Shown: in pieces, positions 8,783 to 16,956 of the stretch
Numbering within the stretch: the first letter of the stretch is position 1
How the letters are laid out: each line of letters starts with the position of its first letter
From: JALZAI01 sp038212215
GTDB lineage: Bacteria; Actinomycetota; Actinomycetes; Mycobacteriales; Jatrophihabitantaceae
Assembly: GCA_038212215.1 (NCBI GenBank)
Contig: JBBQUT010000001.1
Span: forward strand, 1-64,000
Direction of reading: 5' to 3'
Length of the DNA: 64,000 bases
Made by a program: the position numbers and the translations under genes
The notes under the pieces: generated by a model
What the model was told of the DNA's origin: nothing
What the model saw: the letters and a program-made list of their open reading frames with translations, nothing else
Database searches by the model: none

Positions 8783-9570
8783 GCGGTGCGCTGGCCTACG
8801 AAACGCTGCGGCAGGTGACTCCGCTTGCCGCCGTCGTGCTGGCCGACAACCCGAACCCGATGACGTTGGACGGAACCAACACCTGGCTGCTGCGCGCACC
8901 TGGCTCGTCCGCGTGCATCGTGGTCGATCCCGGTCCAGACAGCTGCCACCTTGAGTGGGTGCGCGATGCCGCAGGCCCGGTCGCTGAGATCCTGTTGACG
9001 CACGGCCACGCTGATCACAGCGAGGGCGCCCGCCGGTTCCACGAACTCACTGGCGCTCCGGTCCGCGCGCTGGACCCGACGCACCGCTACGGCGGCGAAG
9101 GATTGGCCGAGGGTGAGGTCATCGCGGCGTGCGGTGTCGAGGTCCGGGTGTGGGCGACGCCGGGGCACACGTCGGACTCGCTGTCGTTTCTTCTTGCCGC
9201 GGACTGCGACGCGTCTGCTGCCGTGTTGACGGGCGACACGATTCTCGGCCGCGGCACGACCGTGGTTGCGTACCCCGACGGTGATCTGACGTCGTACCTG
9301 ACCTCGCTGCGTCGGCTCGAGGAACTCGGCGAGGCCACCGTGCTGCCGGGTCACGGACCGGAATTGGAGCGGGCCGGCGTCGCGGCTCGGTTCTATCTCG
9401 CGCACCGCGAGCAACGGTTGGAGCAGGTGCGTGCCGCGCTCGATGCGTTAGGCCCTTCGGCGAGCGCTCGCGCGATCGTCGAGCGGGTCTACGCCGACGT
9501 GGACCGAGCCGTCTGGCCGGCTGCGCAGATGTCGGTCGAGGCGCAGCTTGCCTATCTGCGAAGCAGATGA
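8779..9570 (+). CDS. Metallo-beta-lactamase-fold hydrolase
   Basis: A 263-aa MBL-fold enzyme with H-G-H-A-D-H near residues 75-80 (the H-x-H-x-D-H metal site), G-H-T near 131, G-D-T near 153 and G-H-G-P near 193. The C-terminal helical extension matches LACTB2-like MBL hydrolases. It corresponds to Rv3677c in the mycobacterial layout, divergent from crp. It is the last gene of the RidA-NUDIX-MBL operon. Its final codons and stop lie inside a 23-bp tandem repeat, which may have altered the C-terminus. The substrate is unknown. Confidence 0.87.
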   Translation: MSGALAYETLRQVTPLAAVVLADNPNPMTLDGTNTWLLRAPGSSACIVVDPGPDSCHLEWVRDAAGPVAEILLTHGHADHSEGARRFHELTGAPVRALDPTHRYGGEGLAEGEVIAACGVEVRVWATPGHTSDSLSFLLAADCDASAAVLTGDTILGRGTTVVAYPDGDLTSYLTSLRRLEELGEATVLPGHGPELERAGVAARFYLAHREQRLEQVRAALDALGPSASARAIVERVYADVDRAVWPAAQMSVEAQLAYLRSR

Positions 9571-9612
9571 TGTGTCGGTTGCGAAGCAGATGATGTGTCG
9601 GTTGCGAAGCAG
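9558..9612 (+). repeat. 23-bp tandem repeat, 2.4 copies, spanning a stop codon
   Basis: The unit GCGAAGCAGATGATGTGTCGG plus TT occurs at 9558-9580 and 9581-9603, with a partial third copy at 9604-9612. The stop codon of the metallo-beta-lactamase-fold gene is in the first copy. The repeat fills the gap before the convergent methyltransferase gene, so it marks the outer boundary of the restriction-modification insertion. Confidence 0.95.
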
Positions 9613-9629
9613 CGTCATCGAAACGGGAG

Positions 9630-10364
9630 TCACGAACCCCGAATGAACGCCTGGGGCCGATCAGCCGTTCCGTAACCCCGGTGGCGCCGACCGCGCGGCA
9701 CGGTGGCGTCCGCGGCTTCGTCCCCCCAAACCTGCCAGCCATCTCGCGGATATCTCGCGAACATTTCCAGGTATGGTCCGGGCGAGCACGATTCGATCAG
9801 TTCGTACTGCTCGTCGGGCTTGCGGGAATGCTCGCGCTTTCGAGTTTCGAGCATGTTGACCTGTCGCCGCCCCGGCGGCAGCGTGCGCAGGGTTCCACGC
9901 ACCCCGAACAGGATCGGTTCGGTCACGTTGCGGAAATAGAAGCCGACGCCGCGACCATCTGGGCCGCCGTCCTTTCGGCGCTTGGCCCAGATCAGGTTGG
10001 ACACGTAGCGAAAGCCCCACGCCTGCATCACCCGCAGACCCTCGGGCAGCAGGGCGTTCGGCACCCAGAGATAAAGGTGTGCGTTGTCCGCGACCTGCGC
10101 CGACACCGGCAGCGCGCAAATCTCCTCGACGGCCATCGTGTCGTAGCGGTCCAGACGGCGGTGCTCGGGCGCGACCTTGCCGGTGCGATTCTGGAAGCGC
10201 CACGGCGGATCCGCAAGCACCGTCGCGAATCCCCCAGCGACGTCGGGCAGCGGCCGTAGCCCGCTCGGCATCGCGAGATCCGCACGCAGCGGCGGAGCCG
10301 GTCGCAACCGCCGCGCGCCCGGCGCCGGGACGGGCGCCACTGGAATCGGTGTTGCCGCAGTCAT
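9630..10364 (-). CDS. MT-A70 family adenine-N6 DNA methyltransferase
   Basis: This 244-aa protein has the D-P-P-W catalytic motif near residues 52-55 that defines MT-A70 adenine methyltransferases. Supporting blocks are L-Y-L-W-V-P-N-A near 93, G-F-R-Y-V-S-N-L-I-W-A-K near 112 and R-x-V-T-E-P-I-L-F-G near 140. I placed the start at the ATG at 10364 because the open frame upstream is Arg/Ser-rich, lacks family resemblance and overlaps the endonuclease gene. A restriction-endonuclease-like gene lies just upstream on the same strand, so it probably protects host DNA by methylating adenine in the recognition site. RNA methylation is possible for the family but unlikely in this context. Confidence 0.85.
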   Translation of the reverse strand: MTAATPIPVAPVPAPGARRLRPAPPLRADLAMPSGLRPLPDVAGGFATVLADPPWRFQNRTGKVAPEHRRLDRYDTMAVEEICALPVSAQVADNAHLYLWVPNALLPEGLRVMQAWGFRYVSNLIWAKRRKDGGPDGRGVGFYFRNVTEPILFGVRGTLRTLPPGRRQVNMLETRKREHSRKPDEQYELIESCSPGPYLEMFARYPRDGWQVWGDEAADATVPRGRRHRGYGTADRPQAFIRGS

Positions 10365-10458
10365 CCGTGTCCAGCCTCCACGCATCTCGCCCCGAATCGT
10401 CAAGGATGACCGTAGGTTACTGTGCCGACAGTTTTCCGACCGCCAACTGGCGCACCGG

Positions 10459-11259
10459 TCAAGCCTCGCCAAAAAGGTCGAGCTGCACGCCGGCGGTTTC
10501 GGCTTCCAACTGCCGTTCCGCCGCACGATCCAGTACCGGAATCTCCGGCTGTTCGATCCCGTGGTCCAGCCCGGACGGGCGGCTCAGCAGCCCCGGCGTG
10601 TAAGTCTGCTGGCTGATCGCTACCGCGAGGACCGGACACCCACCGGCATCGCCGCGTCCCAACCGCCAGGTGAGCCGTTCCAGATTGGTCGTCGTGCTGG
10701 TGTTGAAGCGTTCGCTGGCGCGGACGAGACCGAAATGGCGGGCAAGCCAGTTCGCGGCGTGCTTGGTGGACGCGTGGTGGCGAGTGACGACCACCGCTGC
10801 GTCGACGAATCCGGCGTCATACATGGCGCGGAACGCCGCAAGGTCCCGATCCAAATTGCCATCCTTGGCGTTCCACTCGACCTCGACAGCAATGCGATCA
10901 CGAAAGTTGTCGATCTTGTGGGTTTCGCCCGCGAATTCGGCGACCTCGACCCGAGCGTCCAACAATCCCCAGGGATGTGAGGTCAGGGTTCCGACGACGT
11001 CCAGGACGAGTCCGGTTTCGCGCCAACCACGCTCGCGAAAGGCGAGGTCGAGCTCGCGCGCGACCTGGCTCTTGTTGCCACCGGCGTCGAGCAGTTGGGC
11101 CGCGGTGAGCTGGAAGCCTGCAAGCACCTCGTCCAGATCCCGCCGGCAGGACGGCGCGACGGCAGCCAGGATCGCCGCGGCGTTGCGAACCTCGGCGAAG
11201 CGGTAGCGCTCGAGCAGTTCCGGTGCGAACGTCGTTTCGTAGCTGGCGGTCAGTTGCAC
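10459..11259 (-). CDS. BglII/BstYI-family type II restriction endonuclease (putative)
   Basis: A 266-aa protein whose centre, near residues 122-142, carries V-E-V-E-W-N-A-K-D-G followed by L-D-R-D-L-A-A-F-R. This matches my memory of the catalytic E-x-E-W-N..K-D...D-R-D-L block of the BglII/BstYI (Endonuc-BglII) family. BglII cuts A^GATCT and BstYI R^GATCY, so a GATC-centred site is plausible but not shown. The GTG start is 3 nt after the crp stop, with no clear ribosome binding site of its own, suggesting translation coupled to crp. The MT-A70 gene follows 95 bp later on the same strand. The pair forms a compact restriction-modification cassette. Confidence 0.72.
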   Translation of the reverse strand: MQLTASYETTFAPELLERYRFAEVRNAAAILAAVAPSCRRDLDEVLAGFQLTAAQLLDAGGNKSQVARELDLAFRERGWRETGLVLDVVGTLTSHPWGLLDARVEVAEFAGETHKIDNFRDRIAVEVEWNAKDGNLDRDLAAFRAMYDAGFVDAAVVVTRHHASTKHAANWLARHFGLVRASERFNTSTTTNLERLTWRLGRGDAGGCPVLAVAISQQTYTPGLLSRPSGLDHGIEQPEIPVLDRAAERQLEAETAGVQLDLFGEA

Positions 11260-11262
11260 CGA

Positions 11263-11937
11263 TCAGCGGGCCCGGCGGGCCAGCCGCTCGCGGTCGAGGA
11301 TGACCACGCTCTTGCCTTCCAGCCGCAACCAGCCGCGCGCGGCGAAGTCGGCGAGCGCCTTGTTCACCGTCTCGCGCGATGCGCCGACGAGCTGCGCGAG
11401 CTCCTCCTGGGTGAGGTCGTGGGTGACCCGCAGCTGCCCGCCATCGACCGAACCGAAGCGCTGCGCGAGTTGCAGGAGTTGCTTGGCGACGCGTCCGGGT
11501 ACGTCGACGAAAATGAGGTCGGCGAGCATGGTGTTGGTGCGACGCAATCGGCGCGCGACGACACGTAGCAGCTGCATTGCGATCTGCGGACGCTCCTGGG
11601 CCCACTTCTGCAGCGCCGCCTTGGGCAGCCTCGCGACGCGAGCGTCGGTGACGACGGTGGCCGTAGCGGTGCGCGGGCCAGGATCGAACAGCGACAGTTC
11701 CCCGAACTGGTCGGACGGACCCATGATCGCGACCAGGTTCTCGCGGCCGTCGGCCGAGCGGCGCCCGAGCTTGACCTTGCCCGCCAGCACTATGAACAGG
11801 CTCTCGCCAGGCTCGCCCTCGTGGAACAGCACGGTGCCGCGGGGTGCTTCGATCAGCTCGAACTCGTTGGCCAGCGCCTCGACAGATTCCGGGTCCACAC
11901 CCTGAAAGATCCCGGCCCTGCGCAGGACTTCGTCCAC
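11263..11937 (-). CDS. crp: Crp/Fnr-family cAMP receptor transcription factor
   Basis: A 224-aa regulator with an N-terminal cyclic-nucleotide-binding barrel (G-E-L-S-L-F-D-P-G-P-R-T-A-T-A near residues 78-93, the phosphate-binding cassette) and a C-terminal winged helix (T-Q-E-E-L-A-Q-L-V-G-A-S-R-E-T-V near 175-191). Length, motifs and the divergent endonuclease III neighbour match mycobacterial Crp (Rv3676). The start is GTG at 11937. A restriction endonuclease gene follows 3 nt after its stop, which is not part of the usual layout. Confidence 0.92.
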   Translation of the reverse strand: MDEVLRRAGIFQGVDPESVEALANEFELIEAPRGTVLFHEGEPGESLFIVLAGKVKLGRRSADGRENLVAIMGPSDQFGELSLFDPGPRTATATVVTDARVARLPKAALQKWAQERPQIAMQLLRVVARRLRRTNTMLADLIFVDVPGRVAKQLLQLAQRFGSVDGGQLRVTHDLTQEELAQLVGASRETVNKALADFAARGWLRLEGKSVVILDRERLARRAR

Positions 11938-11966
11938 GTCCGAACCTCCATCGCTGACCCGCTGGT

Positions 11967-11982
11967 TGCCGACTTCGTCACA
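11967..11982 (-). promoter_or_regulatory. Possible Crp half-site upstream of crp
   Basis: TGCCGACTTCGTCACA contains one good half (TCACA) of the TGTGA-N6-TCACA consensus and one poor half. It lies 30-45 bp upstream of the crp start, where an autoregulatory site would be expected. Weak, sequence-only evidence. Confidence 0.25.
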
Positions 11983-12014
11983 GTTCGACCGAGTCTAGAG
12001 GGTCGGGCCGCTTG

Positions 12015-12263
12015 TCAGCGCGACTTGGCGCGGGGTTCGCGCCTGCGTCTGCGCCAGCCGAGGCGCTGCCGGAACCGCGACAGGGCCGAGTCGGCTCCGT
12101 CGCGGACGAACGAATTGAGCTCCTCCGGGTTGGCCTCGTCGAAGAAGTGTTCCATCTCGCGTTCGACGGCGACTTGGCTGAGTGGCTCCTCGACCCGGCC
12201 CATGAACAACATGAACCCGAGCAGCACGAACGGGAACAGCAGCGCCAGGAATCCGATCATCAC
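12015..12263 (-). CDS. Small membrane protein (position of Rv3675)
   Basis: An 82-aa protein with one N-terminal membrane helix (about residues 2-21, F-L-A-L-L-F-P-F-V-L-L-G-F-M-L-F) and a charged cytoplasmic part ending in a strongly basic stretch (R-R-R-R-R-E-P-R). An acidic middle segment (E-R-E-M-E-H-F-F-D-E-A) may be helical. It sits between crp and the divergent endonuclease III gene, as the mycobacterial Rv3675 membrane gene does. Function unknown. Confidence 0.65.
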   Translation of the reverse strand: MMIGFLALLFPFVLLGFMLFMGRVEEPLSQVAVEREMEHFFDEANPEELNSFVRDGADSALSRFRQRLGWRRRRREPRAKSR

Positions 12264-12328
12264 CCACCATTGTGCCGCAATATTGATCGTGCCGCAGCGT
12301 TGTCCGCAACGGCTCGTAGGCTATCTGG

Positions 12329-13048
12329 GTGGCTACCGAAGAGACCTCGCTCGCTCTCACTCGCCGGGCGCGGCGGATCAATCGTGAGCTTGCCGAGCTG
12401 TATCCGGACGCGCACTGTGAGCTGGATTTCAGCACGCCACTCGAGCTCTCCGTCGCTACAATTTTGTCCGCCCAGTGCACTGACAAACGGGTCAACGAGG
12501 TCACCCCGAGGGTGTTCGCCCGCTACCGCAGCGCGGGCGACTATGCGGCTGCCGACCGCGCCGAACTGGAAGAGTTCATCCGCCCCACCGGCTTCTTCCG
12601 CAACAAGACCACAGCACTGATCAAGCTCGGGGGGCAGCTGATCGAGAGGTTCGACGGCGAGGTGCCACACACGCTCGCCGAGCTTGTCACGCTGCCCGGG
12701 TTCGGGCGCAAGACCGCCAACGTCGTCCTCGGCAACGCCTTCGGGATCCCGGGCATCACCGTCGACACGCATTTCGGACGGCTCGTGCGGCGCTGGCGCT
12801 GGACGAGCGAGACCGATCCGGTGAAGGTCGAACGGGCCGTCAACGAACTGATCCCGAAGAAGGAGTGGACGATTCTGTCGCACCGCGTCATCTGGCACGG
12901 CCGACGCATGTGTCACTCGCGCAAGCCCGCCTGCGGCGTCTGCCCGCTGGCCCGGCTGTGCCCCGCCTACGGTGCCGGACCGACTGACGCCGAGCAGGCC
13001 GCGCGGCTGGTGCGCAGCGCCGCGCAGATGGCCGAATCGCCTGTATGA
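12329..13048 (+). CDS. nth: Endonuclease III, bifunctional DNA glycosylase/AP lyase
   Basis: This 239-aa base-excision-repair enzyme removes oxidised pyrimidines and cuts at the abasic site. It shows the helix-hairpin-helix L-P-G-F-G-R-K-T-A-N-V near residues 128-138 with the catalytic Lys, the catalytic Asp in V-D-T-H near 149, and a [4Fe-4S] loop C-x6-C-x2-C-x5-C near residues 195-212. The GTG at 12329 gives the normal family length. It overlaps the following NUDIX gene by 4 bp. It corresponds to Rv3674c. Confidence 0.95.
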   Translation: MATEETSLALTRRARRINRELAELYPDAHCELDFSTPLELSVATILSAQCTDKRVNEVTPRVFARYRSAGDYAAADRAELEEFIRPTGFFRNKTTALIKLGGQLIERFDGEVPHTLAELVTLPGFGRKTANVVLGNAFGIPGITVDTHFGRLVRRWRWTSETDPVKVERAVNELIPKKEWTILSHRVIWHGRRMCHSRKPACGVCPLARLCPAYGAGPTDAEQAARLVRSAAQMAESPV

Positions 13049-13698
13049 GCGCTCCGCCTGTATGGTTGGCGCCCCTCGTCGCCGCGGCCCGGGCGCTCGA
13101 ACCGAGCGATCTGTCGCTGTTCCTGCCGCCCGCGGACGGCAGTGGTCGGCGCTCTGCCGTTCTCATCGCGCTGGGCGAGACGTCCGGCGGACCCGGGGTG
13201 CTGCTCATCGAGCGCGCCGCGGACATGCGTGCGCACGCCGGGCAGGTCGCCTTTCCGGGCGGCGCGATCGATCCCGGTGACGACGGCGCCGTGGGCGCCG
13301 CCCTGCGGGAAGCGCAGGAAGAGGTCGGGCTCGACCCGGCAGCTGTCGAAGTGGTAGCCGAACTGCCGGCACTGTTCATTCCGGTCACCGGCTACGTCGT
13401 CACACCCGTGCTCGCGTGGTGGACGCAGCTGCATCCAGTGGCGGCACTCGACCCACTCGAGGTCGCGCGCGCCGAGGTCGTGTCGCTCCGAACCTTGGCC
13501 GACCCTGCCAACCGATTCCGGGTGCGGCACCCTTCCGGTTGGATCGGGCCAGGATTCGAGGCGGACGACCTGTTCGTGTGGGGCTTCACCGCCGGTTTGG
13601 TGGACGTCGTGCTGCGCTTGGGCGGCTGGGAGCGGGACTGGGACCGCACGCGCGAGCGGGCCCTGCCGCCGGATCTGGCCGGCCAACCCGGTCGATGA
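13045..13698 (+). CDS. NUDIX CoA pyrophosphatase-like protein
   Basis: A 217-aa protein with a clean NUDIX box: F-P-G-G-A-I-D near residues 70-76 and A-L-R-E-A-Q-E-E-V-G-L near 90-100. The upstream L-L-I-E-R-A-A-D-M-R-A-H-A-G-Q-V segment is typical of the CoA diphosphatase branch (NudL/PCD1). It is translationally coupled to nth and precedes the cupredoxin and MarP genes. In mycobacteria Rv3672c occupies this place. CoA as substrate is inferred from the family. Confidence 0.85.
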   Translation: MSAPPVWLAPLVAAARALEPSDLSLFLPPADGSGRRSAVLIALGETSGGPGVLLIERAADMRAHAGQVAFPGGAIDPGDDGAVGAALREAQEEVGLDPAAVEVVAELPALFIPVTGYVVTPVLAWWTQLHPVAALDPLEVARAEVVSLRTLADPANRFRVRHPSGWIGPGFEADDLFVWGFTAGLVDVVLRLGGWERDWDRTRERALPPDLAGQPGR

Positions 13699-13751
13699 CG
13701 CCGCCGGATCGATCATGCGGAGCTCTCATCTCAGGCCGGTACCGTCGTGGG

Positions 13752-14183
13752 ATGTCTCCGCGGGCGATGTCAGGGCGCGCTGCCCTCGCCCTCGCCGGCG
13801 CGGCATTGTTCGCCCTGGGGGTAAGTGCTTGCTCGAACGACCAGGCGGCCGTGAACCGCCGTCCGAACACTGGGTCGGCGACAGCATCGACGGTGGCCGG
13901 CGTCCAGCAGGTGACCCTCAGCGCTGGTGACGACTACCGGTTCCGGCCATCCACGATCACGGTGCACCCAGGCCGGGTGAGGATCGTCCTGCAGCACCCG
14001 GGCACGGGGGCGCCGCACAACTGGCAGCTGCCGTTGTTCCCGGCGGACTTCGTGCCGCTGACCGTCGCCGGACAGACCCGCAGCGCGACGTTCACGGCGC
14101 CAAGTCCTGGTCGCTACGAGTTCGTCTGCACCATCCACCGAAAACAGGGTCAACGCGGAACCCTGATCGTCACCGACAAGTGA
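13752..14183 (+). CDS. Cupredoxin-like lipoprotein
   Basis: A 143-aa secreted protein. The N-terminus (S-G-R-A-A-L-A-L-A-G-A-A-L-F) leads to a lipobox L-G-V-S-A-C near residue 30, so it should be lipid-anchored on the outer face. The rest is a cupredoxin fold with copper ligands His in P-H-N-W-Q-L near 93, Cys and His in F-V-C-T-I-H near 125-128. The usual axial Met is not present; Q follows at H+3 (H-R-K-Q) and at H+5. The frame is open upstream, but the lipobox argues for the ATG at 13752 (or 13767). It replaces the thioredoxin-like Rv3673c of mycobacteria at this spot, and its end overlaps marP by 4 bp. Function is probably electron transfer or copper handling. Confidence 0.8.
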   Translation: MSPRAMSGRAALALAGAALFALGVSACSNDQAAVNRRPNTGSATASTVAGVQQVTLSAGDDYRFRPSTITVHPGRVRIVLQHPGTGAPHNWQLPLFPADFVPLTVAGQTRSATFTAPSPGRYEFVCTIHRKQGQRGTLIVTDK

Positions 14184-15376
14184 ACGTGCTGGATCTGTTC
14201 ATCCTGCTGGCCGCGCTCGGCTACGGGATCACGGGTTATCGCAACGGGGCCGTTGTCGGCGCGTTCTCCCTGGTCGGCTTCTTCCTCGGTGCGGTGCTCG
14301 GCGTGCAACTCGCCGAACCGCTCGGGTCACGTCTTGCCGAGGGACGGGCGCAGGTACCTATCGCGATCGCGTGCACGCTCGCGTTCGCGTTGCTCGGTCA
14401 GCTTCTCGGACTCGTGCTGGGTAATCGCCTCAAATCCCACATCGTGCGGGCCAAGGTCGGGCGCTACGTGGACGCGATCGTCGGGCTCTTGCTCAGCGTC
14501 GTCGCCGTATTGCTGGTGTCCTGGATGGTCGCGGTACCGCTCGCGTCCTCGCCCTACCCGTCACTGGCGTCCGCGGCCAGCCACTCAGAGATCGTGCGCG
14601 ACGTCGACCGCGTGCTGCCAGATGGCATGCGCCACGTCTATTCGAAGTTGCGGCGTTTCCTGGATCGCAGCGGATTCCCGCCCGTCTTCGGTGACCTGCC
14701 GTCGGCACCGGTCGTCGCGGTCGCCCCACCGGATGCAACGCTCTCACCGGCGCTACGGGCCAGGGTTCGCCACGCTGCCGGGTCGACCGTGAAGATCTAC
14801 GGCAGCGCGCCACAATGCCGGCGGCGCACCGAAGGCTCTGGATTCAGTTACGCCGAGCACTACGTCATGACCAACGCCCACGTGGTCGCGGGCGCGCAGA
14901 ACGTCACCGTCCAGGACGCCACCGGGGCCGCGCTGGACGCGACCGTCGTCCGTTACGATCCCGATCGCGATGTCGCCGTGCTTTACGTGCCCGGTCTCGC
15001 CGCCCCGGCGCTGCGCTTCGCGGCCCGCGCTGCCTCGAGCGGCGATCCGGCGGTCGTACTCGGCTATCCCCAGGACGGCCCGTTCACCGCACGAGCCGCG
15101 CGAGTACGCACCCGCGCCACAGTCAGTGGCGCGGATATCTACGGCAACGGCAACGTCGAGCGCGAGGTCTACTCGGTGCGTGCCGTGGTGCGCAGCGGCA
15201 ACTCCGGCGGCCCGCTGCTCGCGAGCGACGGCAGCGTGCTCGGCGTGGTGTTCGCGACCGCCCTGGACTCGCCCGACACCGGGTTCGTCCTTACTGCCGC
15301 CGAGGTCGCCGCAGATGCGCGCGGCGGACGTGACGCACGAGCGGCAGTCGCTACCGGATCGTGTACAGCGGGATAA
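14180..15376 (+). CDS. marP: Membrane-anchored serine protease MarP
   Basis: A 398-aa protein with an N-terminal CvpA-like region of about four membrane helices (residues 1-130) and an extracytoplasmic chymotrypsin-like protease. The triad is visible: H234 in T-N-A-H-V-V-A-G, D264 in D-R-D-V-A-V and S342 in S-G-N-S-G-G-P. These positions nearly coincide with those I recall for M. tuberculosis MarP (Rv3671c), which maintains acid and oxidative stress resistance by processing envelope proteins. The GTG start overlaps the stop of the cupredoxin gene. The convergent hydrolase gene ends 16 bp downstream. Confidence 0.93.
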   Translation: MNVLDLFILLAALGYGITGYRNGAVVGAFSLVGFFLGAVLGVQLAEPLGSRLAEGRAQVPIAIACTLAFALLGQLLGLVLGNRLKSHIVRAKVGRYVDAIVGLLLSVVAVLLVSWMVAVPLASSPYPSLASAASHSEIVRDVDRVLPDGMRHVYSKLRRFLDRSGFPPVFGDLPSAPVVAVAPPDATLSPALRARVRHAAGSTVKIYGSAPQCRRRTEGSGFSYAEHYVMTNAHVVAGAQNVTVQDATGAALDATVVRYDPDRDVAVLYVPGLAAPALRFAARAASSGDPAVVLGYPQDGPFTARAARVRTRATVSGADIYGNGNVEREVYSVRAVVRSGNSGGPLLASDGSVLGVVFATALDSPDTGFVLTAAEVAADARGGRDARAAVATGSCTAG

Positions 15377-15392
15377 CCCGTGCTGGCGCTTC

Positions 15393-16289
15393 TCAGGGGT
15401 GCAGCTTCGCCCAGCGCAGCAGCTCGCCGCTGATGAGCTCGGGCACCTCGTTGTGGGGGAAGTGCCCGACGCCGTCGAGCACGCGCCACTCGTAGCTCCC
15501 GGAAACGAACTGACCCGATCCCTGCGCGGTCGAGGGCAGCACGCACGTGTCGAAGTCGCCGTGCAGCTGCAGTGTCGCCGCAGTGATCGGGGCGCGTAAC
15601 GACTCGGCGAAGCGGCGCCCGTCCTTGCGCGGCAGCGAGCGCACCAGCCAGCGGAAGTACTCCGAGGCGCAATAGGCGACCGGATGGATGCGCATCGCAG
15701 TGGCGTAGCGCTCGACGTCAGCGCGGTAGCCGGGCGTGCCGCGCCAACGCGGCCCGGTCCACGTGTCGAAGAGCTCGCGAACCCAGTTCGAGTCGCGGGC
15801 GAGCAGCCCTTCAGGACGACGCGGAACCTGAAACGTGCGCAGCGCATAGCTGGACGCCCGCCGCTGAGCGCTGTCGTGCCCGATCGCTGAGCGCAGCCGC
15901 AACGGATGCGCAGCACCGAGCGCAACCAGGCTGCGCACCGTTTTCGGGTGGCGCGCCGCCATCGTCCACGCCAGCAGGCCGCCGATGTCATTGCCGACGA
16001 CCATCGCATTGCTCTCGCCGAGGGAGGTGACGAGCGCGGCCATGTCGGCGGCGACGTTCGGTGCGTCATACCCGCGCGGCGGCTTGTCGCTCGCCCCGAA
16101 ACCTCGCAGATCGACGGCGACGGCTCGATAACCGGCATCGGCCAACTCGACCAACTGCCGGTGCCAGGCCCACCAGAACTGCGGAAATCCGTGCAACAGC
16201 AGCACGAGCGGGCCGGTGCCGATGTCGGCAACGTGCAGGGCGATACCGTTCGCCCGGACCGTACGGTGCACCCACGGACCGTCCACCAT
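15393..16289 (-). CDS. ephE: Epoxide hydrolase, alpha/beta fold (EphE-like)
   Basis: Epoxide hydrolase of about 298 aa. The oxyanion-hole segment H-G-F-P-Q-F-W-W-A-W lies near residue 33. The nucleophile elbow G-N-D-I-G-G near 100 carries Asp rather than Ser, which separates epoxide hydrolases and dehalogenases from esterases. The C-terminal catalytic His is in G-V-G-H-F-P-H near 277 and the acid in H-G-D-F-D near 242. I prefer the ATG at 16289 (M-V-D-G-P-W-V-H) over one at 16370 because homologues begin just before the G-P-W segment. It corresponds to Rv3670 and lies beside the holin-like gene and convergent marP, as there. The natural substrate is unknown. Confidence 0.85.
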   Translation of the reverse strand: MVDGPWVHRTVRANGIALHVADIGTGPLVLLLHGFPQFWWAWHRQLVELADAGYRAVAVDLRGFGASDKPPRGYDAPNVAADMAALVTSLGESNAMVVGNDIGGLLAWTMAARHPKTVRSLVALGAAHPLRLRSAIGHDSAQRRASSYALRTFQVPRRPEGLLARDSNWVRELFDTWTGPRWRGTPGYRADVERYATAMRIHPVAYCASEYFRWLVRSLPRKDGRRFAESLRAPITAATLQLHGDFDTCVLPSTAQGSGQFVSGSYEWRVLDGVGHFPHNEVPELISGELLRWAKLHP

Positions 16290-16407
16290 GACGACAGCGG
16301 CATCCGGGGTATCGGGAAATGGTCCGAATCCCACTATGCCGCCGCTCTGTCGCCCAAAATGGTTGCCCAAAAATACCTGTCGGTGCCGCCCTGAGATCTG
16401 TCGCCGA

Positions 16408-16857
16408 CTAAGACCGCTTGGCGTTCGCCTTCAGGTACGCCACGGTGTCCTTGCCGGTTTCGATGGTCTGCTGCGGCGCCTTCACCCGCTTGATCTTGCG
16501 CACCCCCATCAGCACGAAGATCGCAATGAGCACGAGCATGAACAGGAAGACCACCAGGTAGGCCAGCCATCGCCACAACCCGATCGTCACCAAACCTTCG
16601 GCGAGGGCGATGAAGCCGAAGACGAGCGAGAACACGAGCAGCACAGCGGCCGCGCCGAAGAAGCCGGCGCCCACCCCGGCGTTCTTCACCGCCGATTTGA
16701 GTTCGAGCTTCGCCAGTTCGATCTCGCCGTGCAGGATCGTCGAGACCGATGTCGACGCCTGGGCAACGAGGTCACCAAGAGTGGGGTCGCCGGAAGTGGG
16801 ATCGGCGGCGGCATGCCGCGCAATTGCGGTTGCGCCTTGCTCGGATGTCGCCGTCAC
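16408..16857 (-). CDS. Actinobacterial Holin-X family membrane protein
   Basis: A 149-aa protein with a soluble N-terminal half containing an amphipathic helix (E-I-E-L-A-K-L-E-L-K near residue 46), then two membrane helices (about 62-86 and 93-116) and a basic C-terminus. This matches the phage-holin superfamily III (Holin-X) proteins found throughout actinobacteria, which are chromosomal and not evidence of a phage. It takes the place of Rv3669, upstream of ephE on the same strand. Function unknown. Confidence 0.8.
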   Translation of the reverse strand: MTATSEQGATAIARHAAADPTSGDPTLGDLVAQASTSVSTILHGEIELAKLELKSAVKNAGVGAGFFGAAAVLLVFSLVFGFIALAEGLVTIGLWRWLAYLVVFLFMLVLIAIFVLMGVRKIKRVKAPQQTIETGKDTVAYLKANAKRS

Positions 16858-16956
16858 GGGGTCAGCTCCTGTCGGTGGAACGAGCGGGTCGCCCGAATCC
16901 TCTCAGCCCGCACGTGTGCCGCGCATCAGGCCCCCGGGCACTAGGGCCCCCGCGCA

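Noticed and set aside
16408..16857. Holin-like gene as sign of a prophage
   Set aside because: Holin-X proteins are ordinary chromosomal genes in actinobacteria, the position matches Rv3669, and no phage genes are near.
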